From contig NZ_CP010054.1 in the NCBI RefSeq assembly GCF_000801315.1, positions 1,736,001-1,800,000 on the forward strand: a stretch of DNA of 64,000 bases. The letters are read 5' to 3'. Positions 15,685 through 26,600 of the stretch are shown here, in pieces. The notes beneath the pieces are model-generated. The model was not told where the DNA came from. It searched no databases and saw nothing but the letters and a program-made list of their open reading frames with translations. A program made the position numbers and the translations under genes. The stretch comes from Hymenobacter sp. DG25B (GTDB lineage: Bacteria > Bacteroidota > Bacteroidia > Cytophagales > Hymenobacteraceae). The first letter of the stretch is position 1. Each line of letters opens with the position of its first letter.

Positions 15685-16026
15685 CCGTGCGCTCAGAGCT
15701 GGTGAAATTGAACGTGCCCAATGCCGATGGCCGCCTGAAAGCCGGCATGTATGCCCAGGTACTGGTGGCCCTGCCCATTGAAATGAATGCCCGCGCCGTG
15801 CCGACCTCGGCCGTGTTTGCCACGCCTGACGTGCCGAAGCAGGCGCAGGTAGTGCGCGTGCAGCAAGGCTACGGTGGGTGCCGGTGCGCAAGGCCAGCAA
15901 CTGAGCCGCGACACGGTGGTGTCCGGACCGCTGCAGCCTGGCGACGAGCAGGTGCGGGAAACCCCGGAGCAGGTCGCCGATGGACAGCCCGTTACGGTAG
16001 CCCAGGTAAAGCCTGCCGGAGTATGA
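15685..16026 (+). pseudogene. Remnant of an RND efflux periplasmic adaptor (HlyD/CusB type)
   Basis: The first part reads VPNADGRLKAGMYAQVLVAL and ARAVPTSAVFATPD, the beta-barrel/membrane-proximal signature of RND adaptor proteins. After VVRVQQG the frame is lost. The C-terminal tail reappears in another frame as QLSRDTVVSGPLQPGDEQV and VADGQPVTVAQVKPAGV before TGA. The N-terminal two thirds of the gene and any partner pump are absent. It is therefore a truncated, frameshifted relic, and a sign that a metal-efflux operon was once here. Confidence 0.75.
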
Positions 16027-16078
16027 TATATGAACGTTTTTTCATTTGTTTGTTGTTGCGCTTTTAAATCCCCTGACC

Positions 16079-16687
16079 ATGAATCGTAAAACCCTTCTCC
16101 AGTGGCTGCCACTGGTTTTATTTGCCCTCGTTCTGTTTACTCCTTTGCGCACGCCCGTGTTGGGCGGGCTGCAAAGCCTGCTGCTGGCCACCGGCCTGTG
16201 GAAAGCGGATGCGCCGACGGCTGCCACGGCCCCGGCTGCCGCGCCCATTATGCCGACGGGCGGCGCCGCGTACCCGCACAACCTGCCCTTGACTACGCTC
16301 GATGGGAAAACCGTCAACCTGAGCGACCTGAAGGGCAAGGTGGTGTTCGTGAACCTGTGGGCCAGCTGGTGCCCGCCCTGCGTGGCGGAGATGCCCGGCA
16401 TTCATGCCCTCTACAAAAAACTGGACCCCAGGAAGGTGGCCTTCGTGATGATTTCCCTGGATGAGAACCCGGCCAAGGCCCAGGCCATGCTCAAGCGCCA
16501 CGGCTTTACCTTCCCGGTGTATTTCCCCACGGGCCCGCTGGCCGCGCCCTTCGACTCACCATCTATTCCTTCTACGGTGATTCTGGACCCCAACGGGCAG
16601 GTAGCGGCCCGCCACGATGGCATGGCTGAATACGACACGCCGGAGTTTAAAGCCGCCTTGGAGAAGCTGGCTATATCTGCTCGATAA
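16079..16687 (+). CDS. TlpA-like thioredoxin-fold protein, membrane-anchored
   Basis: I start at MNRKTLLQWLP (202 residues). A hydrophobic N-terminal segment (LVLFALVLFTPL) anchors it in the membrane with the thioredoxin domain outside the cytoplasm. The redox motif is WASWCPPCVAEMPG, with MISLDENPAKAQ and a cis-Pro region (SIPSTVILDPNG) further on. TlpA/ResA proteins keep cytochrome c or copper-site cysteines reduced, which would suit the cytochromes encoded elsewhere in the window. It ends at a bidirectional terminator 33 bp downstream. Confidence 0.88.
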   Translation: MNRKTLLQWLPLVLFALVLFTPLRTPVLGGLQSLLLATGLWKADAPTAATAPAAAPIMPTGGAAYPHNLPLTTLDGKTVNLSDLKGKVVFVNLWASWCPPCVAEMPGIHALYKKLDPRKVAFVMISLDENPAKAQAMLKRHGFTFPVYFPTGPLAAPFDSPSIPSTVILDPNGQVAARHDGMAEYDTPEFKAALEKLAISAR

Positions 16688-16719
16688 TGCCATATCGGGG
16701 CTGTTTTGAGCTCCGCTTC

Positions 16720-16769
16720 AGCTAAAAAGAAAGCCCGCCTCTATGCTGAAGCGGGCTTTCTTTTTGGCT
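16720..16769. terminator. Bidirectional terminator after the TlpA-like gene
   Basis: AGCTAAAAAGAAAGCCCGC (16720-16738) pairs with GCGGGCTTTCTTTTTGGCT (16751-16769), A-rich on one side and T-rich on the other. A competing pairing, CCGCTTCAGC with GCTGAAGCGG, overlaps it. Confidence 0.85.
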
Positions 16770-17250
16770 AAGGGTATCGTTATATAATCATCTTTTATAG
16801 GTTTGGCTGCTGATTATACTCCGGAATATTTCAATCAAAAATCTGTGCAATTGCCCGCCTTAGTGCTCTAAATCATAAGGGGAGAGAGTCGTCGGATATA
16901 GGGAGGCCTGTTGTATATCACATCGAGTAAATGCTGAGTAGAAGCGGCTGGAAGTACCGGGCTTTTCTGGCGGTTGCCAGCATAGCCGGGGCAACTACCT
17001 GGTAGCTGCAGTCATAAGGCAGCCGTTACTTTCAGCAACGCACTTCCTGCTGACCAGGCGCTGACGCAACTGCACCTGCCAGCCAGGGAGGTAGCTTGCT
17101 TGGCGGCGTTCCGGGAGCGGGATGAAGTATGACACAATTAAGCCAGGGAGCGGCTGACACGCTGGATTGTGCTTCCATTACCAACGGCCAGCCATTTTAG
17201 GTGCTGTGTCCGTAGCCTCTGTAGCCATTGTATGCGAACAGCTATGGGTC
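16770..17250. other. Intergenic stretch without recognisable genes
   Basis: About 480 bp with many stops in all frames. No conserved protein fragment, RNA or repeat was recognised on either strand. It may be decayed coding DNA, since GC content in its right half is close to that of neighbouring genes. Confidence 0.4.
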
Positions 17251-17257
17251 CACTAAA

Positions 17258-17289
17258 AAAAAGCTGCTTGCGCTATGCGGGCAGCTTTT
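17258..17289. terminator. Hairpin with poly-A/poly-T flanks
   Basis: AAAAGCTGC (17258-17266) pairs with GCAGCTTTT (17281-17289). Preceding A-run and trailing T-rich sequence fit a weak bidirectional terminator. Confidence 0.45.
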
Positions 17290-17325
17290 GTCTTATAAGG
17301 GCCGAAAAGGCTGCGATTCACCAAA

Positions 17326-17378
17326 AAAAGCATCGACAGAAAACCAGCCTGTCACGCTGATTTTCTGTCGATGCTTTT
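17326..17378. terminator. Terminator of the giant secreted-protein gene
   Basis: AAAAGCATCGACAGAAAA (17326-17343) pairs perfectly over 18 bp with TTTTCTGTCGATGCTTTT (17361-17378). It lies 13 bp beyond the stop codon of the leftward gene. Confidence 0.9.
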
Positions 17379-17390
17379 GTTATCCCCGGG

Positions 17391-20300
17391 TTATTTCCGA
17401 ACTGTAATGCGGGTGGTTTGCACCGCGGAACCCGTAACCAGGCGCACAATGTAGACGCCTTCTTCCAGGAGGCGGGCGTCTACTTCCACCGTAGTCAGCT
17501 GGCGGGCCTGGGCCGTGCCGCGGCCGAGGCTGCGTACTTTGCTTCCCTTCAGGTCATAGATATCCAGCGTGAAGCTTTCGTCTTTGGCCAGTGAGAAGCT
17601 AAGCTGTGCCTGGCCCTGAATAGGGTTAGGGAACACCTGCAGGGGCTGTAGCGCACTTTGCGAGGCGGCATCCGGGTCGCCAATCAGGCCCGTGGAGAGG
17701 CTGACAGTAGAAACTCCTTTGGTTACTCTAAACCGGTCTTTGCTGGTGGCTGCCCCTGTTTTGATAGTCACCGTAATCTGGCCGCTTTGCGCCCCGGGAG
17801 GAACCGTAGCCTTAATCTGACTGGCGGAAATCCATTCAGGTTTAATGCAGGGAGTTCCGTTGAAGGCAACCGATACCAAATCCTCCATCTGGCTACCCAG
17901 GTTACTACCCATAATGATTACCTGGGTACCCACCGGACCGGAGGTCGGCGAGAAGGAGGTAATAATAGGTGCAGTAGAAGGAGCGCCAACAATTACCTTA
18001 AACCGGTCTTTGCTGACCACCACCCCAAGCTCAGTTGTTACGGATATAGTGCCGCTGGTTGCTCCAGTGGGAACCTGTACCACTACCTCCGTGCTCGTGT
18101 TGGAGATGATACCTGCGCAAGGCGTACCATTAAAGGCTACTGCAGTAGCACCATCGAAGTTGCTGCCAAAAATGGTGACGGTAGTGCCCACCGGGCCGGA
18201 TGCAGGAGAGAAACTGCTGATAATGGGCAGGGGAATGGTAGGGGCTGTTACCGTGAATTTATCAGCACTCTTAACCTTGCCATTAGGCGTGTTCACGGTA
18301 AGCTGACCGGTGCGGGCTCCCACAGGAACCGTGGCCAGAATAGTAGTGCTGCTTTGTACTACTACCCCGGTTGCCTCTACTCCATTAAAGAACTGCACCG
18401 AGGTGGCGCCCAGCAGGCTGGTTCCCGTAATGGTGACCTGCGTACCCACCGGACCGGAGGCCGGCGAGAAGGAGGAAATAGTAGGCGTAACCGTAAAGAC
18501 CGACCTGCTGGTAGCCGTGCCGGATGGCGCCGCAACCGTAATAACCCCGGTAGTAGCATCGGCCGGTACCGTTGCTACCAACTGCGCATCACTGCTGATG
18601 GTGAAGCGGGCGTTGCTGCTATTAAAGAATACCGCCGTGGTTTTGGCCAGGCCGGTGCCCGCAATGGTAACTACCGTACCTACCGGCCCTGCAGTGGGCG
18701 TAAAGGAGGTAATGGTAGGTGGCAGGACAACATCTTCTACCGTCAGAGAAACCTGTTTAGAGTCAGTCATCTGGCCCACTGCCACGCTCACGGTGAAGGT
18801 ATACTGCCCCGGTCCCTGCGTTGCGGTAGGCATCCAAGTAAATACGCCGCTGCTGGCATTTATGCTGGCTCCGGCCGGAGCATTCTGCAGGGAATACTCC
18901 GGCGCTTCTGAAGGAGAGCTTCCAATAGAGCTGGTTTCAGTACTGCTGACGGAGGCCGTAAAGCTGTAGGTTGTCAGTTCCGGAATGGTGGCCTCGGCTG
19001 GTACGCCCGTCAGCACAATGGGGGCTGCAACTTCCGTAACAGTGAGCGTGATTTCCTGCTCATCGGTTAAGCTGCCATCCGATACCTGCACCTGGAAAGT
19101 GTACGTGCCCGGTCCCTGCTCTTCGGTAGGTGTCCAGGCAAAGGCACCTGTAGTTGCATTTAGGGTAGCACCGGAAGGAGCACGGAGCAGGGCGAAGGTG
19201 AGAGCATCTTTTTCCGCATCAGTGGCCGCTGCCGTAAACGTATATTCCATCAACTCCGGTATGGTTGCATCTGCCAGCTGGTCTAATACGGGTGCCTCAT
19301 TGACTTCTTCCACCACAATATGCACCACTGCTTCATCGTAGGCACCACCTGCGGTAAGCCGAACGGTGATGTCATAGGTGCCGGGACCCTGCGCCTCGGT
19401 GGGGGTCCAGGTAAAGAGGCCATTGCTGGCCCCAATACTGGCTCCGGTTGGCGCATTGAGCAGAGAGTAGGTGAGGGCGTCGCCGTCGCCATCGTAGCCC
19501 TGCGCCGTGAAGTTATAGGCCGCCAGCTCCGGAATGGTTACCGAGGCCGGCACTGCAGAAAGGACTGGCTCAGTGCCCACTTCTTCTACCGTCAGGGTAA
19601 TCTCCTGTACATCGGTTAATTCCCCATCCGAAACCTGCACCGAGAAGGTATAGGAACCAGGTCCCTGGGCTTCGGTCGGGGTCCAGCTAAATACGCCGGC
19701 CTGCATGGTAGCACCCGCTGGGGCCCCGAGCAGGGAGAAAGTGAGCGGGCTATTCTCCGCGTCGGTAGCGCTGGCCGTGAAGGTGTATTCCGCCATTTCC
19801 GGTATGGTAGCATCTGCTATTTCGCTTAGTACCGGGGCGGCGTTTACTTCCTCCACCGTGAGCACCACGGTGGCCTCATCTGTGGAGCTGCCATCAGAAA
19901 CCTGCACGGTAATGGTGTATTCACCCGGGCCCTGAGCTTCCGTAGGATTCCAGGCAAATAAGCCACTGCCGCTGATGGTGGCTCCGTCCGGCGCATTACG
20001 CAACGAGAAGGTTAATGCGTCGCCGTCGCCATCGTTGCCCACTGCCTGGAAGCTGTAGGTGGCCAGCTCCTTAATAGTGGCCGTTTCCGGCACGCCCGTG
20101 AGAACCGGCGCTGAGCTTACTTCTTCCACCAGCAGGCTCATGGCCTGCTCCGAGGTGAGTTTACCATCCGAGACGCGCACGGTAAAGCTGTACGTAGCGC
20201 CGCCCTGTTCTTCGGTTGGCGTCCAGGTGAACTCGCCCGTGCTTTCATTGATTATGGCTCCTGTAGGCGCCCAGGCCAGTGAGAAGGTGAGAGCATCGTT

Positions 20301-20646
20301 TTCAGGATCGGTGGCGGTGGCCTGGAACGTGTAGGCGGCCTGTTCCGGAATTTGGACGGCCGAGGTGGGCACGTTGGCCAACACGGGCGCTTCGTTTACC
20401 GGTGTCAGGGGTACGGAGATAGTAGCCGAGCTGCTTAGGGCAGGATTGCCATTATCGGTAGCCTGCACAGTTAGCACAAACGACTTGGTGGTTTCATAGT
20501 CCAGCACCGCGGCGTCGGCCACTTTCAGCACGTTCCCCTCCAGCTTAAATGCCCCGGCTTCATTGCCCGCCGTAATGCTGTAGCTCAGCTGCTGGCTGGC
20601 ATCCGGGTCAGAAGCCACTATCGTACCCACGGAGGTTTCATTCGGG
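17391..20646 (-). CDS. C-terminal part of giant T9SS-secreted Ig/IPT-repeat protein (frameshifted from upstream part)
   Basis: About 1,080 residues that continue the upstream reading frame after a one-base loss. It opens in the middle of a cadherin-like domain (VGTIVASDPDASQQLSYSI). Six Ig-like repeats of about 95 residues follow, each with the pattern TIPEL-x-YTFTA, DALTFSL and FTWTPTEAQGPGTYTF. Next come four IPT/TIG domains (SFSPASGPVGTQVTI pattern). The last 80 or so residues are a type A Por sorting domain (PLQVFPNPIQGQAQLSFSLA, ending TRITVRK), which sends proteins through the type IX system to the cell surface. It is not an independent gene: it has no start signal of its own, and the first ATG in frame (20630) is internal. 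The terminator at 17326-17378 follows. Confidence 0.85.
18720..20400 (-). repeat. Tandem Ig-like domain repeats at DNA level
   Basis: Six in-frame units of roughly 280 bp (one somewhat longer) encode the Ig-like repeats of the giant protein. Adjacent units share many runs of identical bases, for example around the FTWTPTEAQGPG segment. Units alternate between a DAENDALTF type and a DGDGDALTF type, suggesting duplication of a two-domain block. Such arrays can change copy number by recombination and are prone to assembly collapse. Confidence 0.7.
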
Positions 20647-23600
20647 TGTTCTCATCCAGGGAGAAGCTCTGATCCGCTATAACAGGCGCTCCATTTACAT
20701 CCGTCACGTTCACCGTTATAGTTGCCGATGCACTAAGGGCGGGGTTGCCGCTGTCGGTAGCCTGCACGGTCAGCGAGAAGGACGGAGTAGTGGCATAATC
20801 CAGCGCGGCGCTATTATTTACCTCCAGCGCATCGCCCACAATGATGAAGGCATTATTGGTGTTGCCACCCGTAATACTGTACGTCAGCAGCTGATTCGCA
20901 TCGGGGTCCGTGGCCGAGAGGGTACCTACGGTAACGCCATTAGCCGTGCCTTCGGCTACGTTGAAGGTATTAGCCGTCATCACCGGTGCTTCGTTCGCAT
21001 CGTTTACCGCAATGGTAAACGCTTTTTCAAAGGTGGGGCCACCAGCTTCACTGCTGGTGGCGCGCACCCGGATGGAGTAGGAGGCCTTGGACTCGAAATC
21101 AAACCCGGCTGCCGTCTGCAGGTCGCTGCCGGCTATCTGGAAAGAGGCGTTGCCCGAGTCGCCCTCCCCCGCCATCAGAGAGTAGGCGTAGGTCTGGGCC
21201 GCATTGGCCGAGGCCGTGCTGAAGCTGCCTACCACCGTGCCGGTGGGCTTATTCTCTTCCACGCTTTGGCTGCTGAGGCTGATATCCGTGGGAGCGGGAC
21301 TGGTAACGGTGACCGTCAGTTCCTGCTCTCCGCTGGCAATACCATCCGAAACCATCACCTTAAATGTATGGCTGCCTACCTGCTCCAGCACGGGCGTCCA
21401 GCTGAATACCCCGGTTTCGGCGTCGATGACGGCCTTGTCCGGTACGGTGCCGGCCAGGCTAAAGCGCAGCGAACTGACGTCGGTATCGGCATCCGTAGCG
21501 GTAGCTGTGAAGCTCAGGGTAGCGAGGGCTGCTACCGACTGTGGCGCAATGGCTGCTAAGACCGGCGGCTGGTTGGCAGCCTGCACCGTGAGGGTGTAGG
21601 TGGCCTCTGCCGTGCAGTTGCCCTTGGTAGCTGTAATGGTGATAACAGCGCCCGTGGCTTCTGCGGTGGCCTTACCGCTCAGTAAACCGGTAGCGGGCTC
21701 CAGCGTGAGGCCGGCCGGCAAACCGCTGGCCACCAGATTGTAGGCTTCCGGGCTGGTGGTAATGGTCTGGCTGTAGAAAGCACCCACGGTAGCGTTGGGC
21801 AGGACCGCCCCGGCCGTTGGAGTAAATGCTACGTCGGCACAAGTGGCCTCGGCGCAATTAATGCCCATACGCTGCAGGGTAGGTGTAACCGCGGGATTCG
21901 AAGTGGCTAAATCGGCGCGGTACTGCAGGAAGCGGGAAGTGCCGCCTATAACCGTGCCGCTGCTGGCAATGGCCGTAAACGGGGTCCAGGTGCCATCCTC
22001 CGGATTGGTGGAATTCCCCTGCCGCTGGAACAGCTGCACCGTGGTGCCGGCGGGCGTATCGGCCGTCCAGGTGGCTTCCTGCCAGGTTTTGGCTGTGCTG
22101 CCATCGTAAATGCGGGAGGTAAAGCTGCCGGAGGATGCGTAAGGCGTAATGCGAATCCAATCCACACTGATGCCGGGGCTGGCCGCCATAACATCACTCA
22201 CGCCCACGCGCATTGGAGTAGTAAGGGTGATGTTCTGAGTATGTGCCAACACCCCATCCACGTAGAAGTCAATGCTGGAGGCTTTCCAGTCAATGCGGTA
22301 AGTGTGCGCTGCGCCAATCAGGTTGCCCGGCAGGGCGGTAATCAGATCTTCTGTGCCGTTGTGGACCCGCGCCAATAAGCCGGTTGCCGAGGCGCCGTTC
22401 GCCCCGGTGCTGATCAGAATCCAGGGAACGGTATTAAACATCTCCGGCGCTTCATCCCCGCCAGCACCAAACCCTACGTGCTGATTATTGCCGGCATTGA
22501 ACGTGGCCATGAACTCGACCGATGTGCCGGGCCCGAAGGTGGCGCTAGCGGGCTGAGTGACAAAGCGGGCCCCGTTGACGACTAGCTGCCCATCGGTGAC
22601 GGCGCTGGAGCCCGGGCCATCGAAACCCCAGGAGAAACTCTGCCACTGGCTCGTGGGTGGTAAGGCCGAAAAGTCCTCGGCTACCTGGGGCTTGAGCGTC
22701 ACCCCACTGGCTGTCACGGAGGTAGCTGCCCCCGCCGTGCCGGCACTGAAGCTGGCCAGCCCCTGATCCATAAAGCAGGCCGCAGCAGGTGTGGTAAAGC
22801 TTAAGGGAGCAGCCGGAGGATTAGGCAAAAGCATCGTATTGGATGCCCCATCCGTAGACCGGACCCGATAATAATAAGTAGTACCAGGAGCTAGCCCACT
22901 AATTGTAAGGCTATGGTTATTAACGAAGGCAGCATCTGATTTTGACTCGGTTAATTGATCTGGCGCGGTGCCATAATCAACCCGGGAATCCGAAGCCTCA
23001 TTAGTATTCCACGTGATGATAGCACCTGGTGCCTGTTGAGTGACTGTTACCCCCGTAATTTGTGGTGGATCGGTATCCGAGCCGTAGGTAGCTATATAGT
23101 TGCCACTGTTGGCTGGGAAGAAGGCATACTGCATGCCTTTAACCATTTCAGAGGTATAAGTAACGGAGCTGCCATTTACTGTCAACCCAGTTAATTGCCC
23201 CCCTGCGGCATTAATGGGTAGCATGGCCCGCATATTCAGCGACCCTTCTGCCGTTGCAATACTAAAATTTAAGGAGTTGTTGCTCCAGGTCATCGCGCCG
23301 AAGGAGGAGTTATTCCGGCCATCCAGCCATGTCAACATCTGCCTAGCCGAGATTACCGGAACCTGTCTTTGTTTAGCCGCAGTAATAATGATATTTGACC
23401 CATTGGTGCTATTCTCTCCATTGATATCGGTGTGCATGTTAGCGGTAAACACCCCGTAAAATCCTTTGGAGCCTATGGCATTATCCAGCAGTGTATTAAT
23501 GTGAGTAGAATAAGTGATTTCCGATTCATCCGTTAGCTGAGTAGCCGCCTGATATACGTCGATGAGATTCCCATTCAGATCTGCAAAACGCATGGGAATA

Positions 23601-26600
23601 CCAGAGCCGGTGAACATGCCAGGCCGGTCCTTGACCCACGCGCCGGGCCAGTAGTAATAATTAGCATCCAAACGAATCCCATTCTCCAATTCTACGACAG
23701 GTTCAGTAGACCAATCGCTCCAAGAAATACTGTGAGTGCGGTTCGTAACCGGTGGGGTAATGCCCGGGAAATTGGCAGCTAAATCCGCTAATTGGGTACT
23801 AAAGAACCCTCTTAACGTTTCAGGCGTCCAAGTTTGGCTATTGGTATTCACGTGAAGCCCGATTTCGAAACCCTGCGCTTCATACGCCATGGCTTGGGCA
23901 TTTGTAATCGGAGTATTAGGGTATATATAGGATGTACTCCGTATGGCTGTCCAATTAGCTACAGCTTCAGCCGTATTAGAAGTGCTCAAGGATATATATT
24001 GGTCAAATCTACCCTTTGTGCCGCCTACACCGTGGTCATCACCTGTCATGACTATAGCTGCCTTTAAACCTCGTGGCAGGTACCAAAAACGAGGTAAGGG
24101 TTTCTTGTGCATATTACCTTGCAGGATAATATTGGCCAGCAGGCGTTGCTGCTCATCTGCCTGAGGGATGGCTACTTTATCAAGATTCACCCAGTCAGGG
24201 AAAAACATATCATCTGAGCGAATAGGATCTGCCTGACCATCCCGTTTTTGCCCGGCCCAGGCAGGATTTCCCTGACGCGTATACACAATTGAGCGGGCCA
24301 AATCATAGGTAAAAGCAATTGCTTTTCCCCCATTTGTTCCAACATTTCTGCTGGTTACCGCTGGATTGCTGGTTGCGGTACTGGCACTGGAGTATAGGGT
24401 AGCTAGAGCAGTAGCTCCATTTAAGGCATACCCGTCAGCCGTTCCGTGGAACTGAATAGTTTCGTTAACTATACCAACACCGGGTCCACTACTCGTATTT
24501 ACTAGCAGATATTGATCAGACAGAGCCCCGCCTGTGGGGGTAATACCTAGTAAAGGGGCTAGGGCGGGCGCTGGCTTGAAAGAGACCAAAGTACCGCCGG
24601 CATTCACCCAAGAGGTCAAAGAAGTGACATTGGCGTCTGTAACGGGCACTTCTCCCAGAATGATAACATCGTATGCGTCAAGTAATCCAGGATTCGCACT
24701 TATCTCTGAAATATCCTTCGCGGCAAACTCATTGAATCCCTCAGCACGCAAAATCTCTACTGCATACCTACTGAATGGATTGCTGGAGGCACTTATTACG
24801 AGGATGGGTCCACCGGGGCCATCATTAGGGTTAGCGACGGGTGGTGGTGAAGGGCGCGTGGTAAATGACCAAGTAGTGGTGGTAGCTAACCCATTGCCAG
24901 ATAAATCCTTAATGCGAGGGTCAGTGCTGCCGCCTATTACTTCTACTGTGTAAGTAGTGGAATAAGCTAAAGCTGCTAACGGATTAAGGGTAGCAGTGCG
25001 GCTTGGAGCGTCATAGGTCAGAGTAGCCTGTAATGCCGTGTTCCCATCAAGCAGCCTGAAGGTCGCATTGGTTAAGGAAGAAGAGCTAATAGCTTCACTA
25101 AAGGTGACGGTGATATTATTATTAATATTAAAGTCTATCGAATTATTACTGGGCGTAATTGACGTGACCGTTGGAGGTATATCATCAGTGCCCAACGACG
25201 TATCAAATACCGCATCAACCCAATAATTACTAGTTTCAAAATTCGAACTGGGGAATGCGGGTGTAGACCCGTAATTGAATACTGCTTGAGGACCATCCTC
25301 GCCGTAAGCCAACCCCCTTAAGGGCCCATTAACTTTAGCAACATTAAAGTAGGGATTGGTAAACGAGTAAAAACCGCCACTACTATGGTAAGCAGTGATA
25401 TAAGTAGTGTTGGCAGCAATTGCTACAGGGGCGGAAAAGGTAACTTCTTGCCACCCAGAAGCGGTTTCATTAGTAAAATTAGCTGTAGCCAGCAGAGCGC
25501 CGTCCCCACTATATAATTGTCCTATATGCGTACCGGTATTGCCAGTCTGCTTGTAGAACCGCACTCCAGTAATATAGCCATCAGTTTCGGCCCGAAATTT
25601 CATGCCTAGCAAAACGGGCCCCTGGCCTGCGCCACCACCAATAAGCTGTCCCGATGGGGCCTCTGATGACTGGAAGACCGTACATGGACAGGCCTGAGCG
25701 GTAGTTGTAACACTTCTGGTATCTACTGAGCTCAAATTACCAGAGTCATCGAAAGCCCGACACTGTATAGTAGCAGTGCCTTGAGTAGAAGGCGTCCAGG
25801 CAAAGCTCCAGCTAGTAGTGCCAGCCGCCAGGCGCCAGGTACCGCCGTTATCAGTGGAGACTTCCACCCCAGCCACAACCCCAGCCCCCGTATTGGCGTC
25901 CGATGCTGTGCCGGTTATGGTTACAGATTGTCCTCCTGGTAAACTAGCCCCGCTATTAGGCGAGGTGATGGTAAGGGTAGGAGCCTGAACATCGGTAGAA
26001 GCCGTTGCCGCTACCAGATCTGTTTGGCGGGAAGCTGGCTGCGTTCCCATATCAGCAAGCAGGTTAACAGTAGCTTGTTGCATGTCTGGGCTGGCAGGGT
26101 CATTGCCCCGGTCATGTTCACTATCCAGCCCCCAAGACCATTGTACCGTACCTGCGCCGAACACCAAAGCCCCGCTGCTGTGCTTATAGAGCGAAACATG
26201 GTGGGTCTTACCATTGAGTTCAGTCCGGGAAAGTATAATCCGGCCGGCGGGATAGGAGGCCCGATAGGTTTCGTTCTCCGGATTCCACTCGTATCCCACA
26301 GTATTAGGCGTGAAGGTCCGGCTCTGTCCGGCAGGAAGAGTGGCAACGCTGGTATTACGCCAAAAGCGTAAGTTTTTATAAGTGTCAGGGACTTGAAGGG
26401 CTGTATTGAAGCCTTCCCAGCTTATCTGCCCCGATAAGGCGTTTTCAGGGTCGCAAGCGCCAGAACCAGGAAACTCACATCCGCTCCGCCACAGGCCAGT
26501 CCATTCAGTACTAGGGTCACATTTTCCATTACATTGGTTTTCACCTGCGGTTCCTTCTTTATAGCAGACTAACGTGCGGTAATCGTCGGCAGAGGTGCCC

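Noticed and set aside
15540..16067. Intact 175-residue protein
   Set aside because: Only its middle resembles RND adaptors; both ends are out-of-frame translation, so it is treated as a pseudogene.
16921..17360. Possible decayed gene or short protein between the TlpA-like gene and the giant gene
   Set aside because: Many stops in all frames and no recognisable protein segment; the 63-residue frame at 17169 runs into a terminator.
17658..18911. 417-residue rightward open frame inside the giant gene
   Set aside because: Antisense shadow of the IPT/Ig repeats, with low-complexity Arg/Gly content.
18720..20400. Periodic sequence considered as a CRISPR array
   Set aside because: Units are about 280 bp, in frame and coding for Ig-like domains; there are no short spacers.
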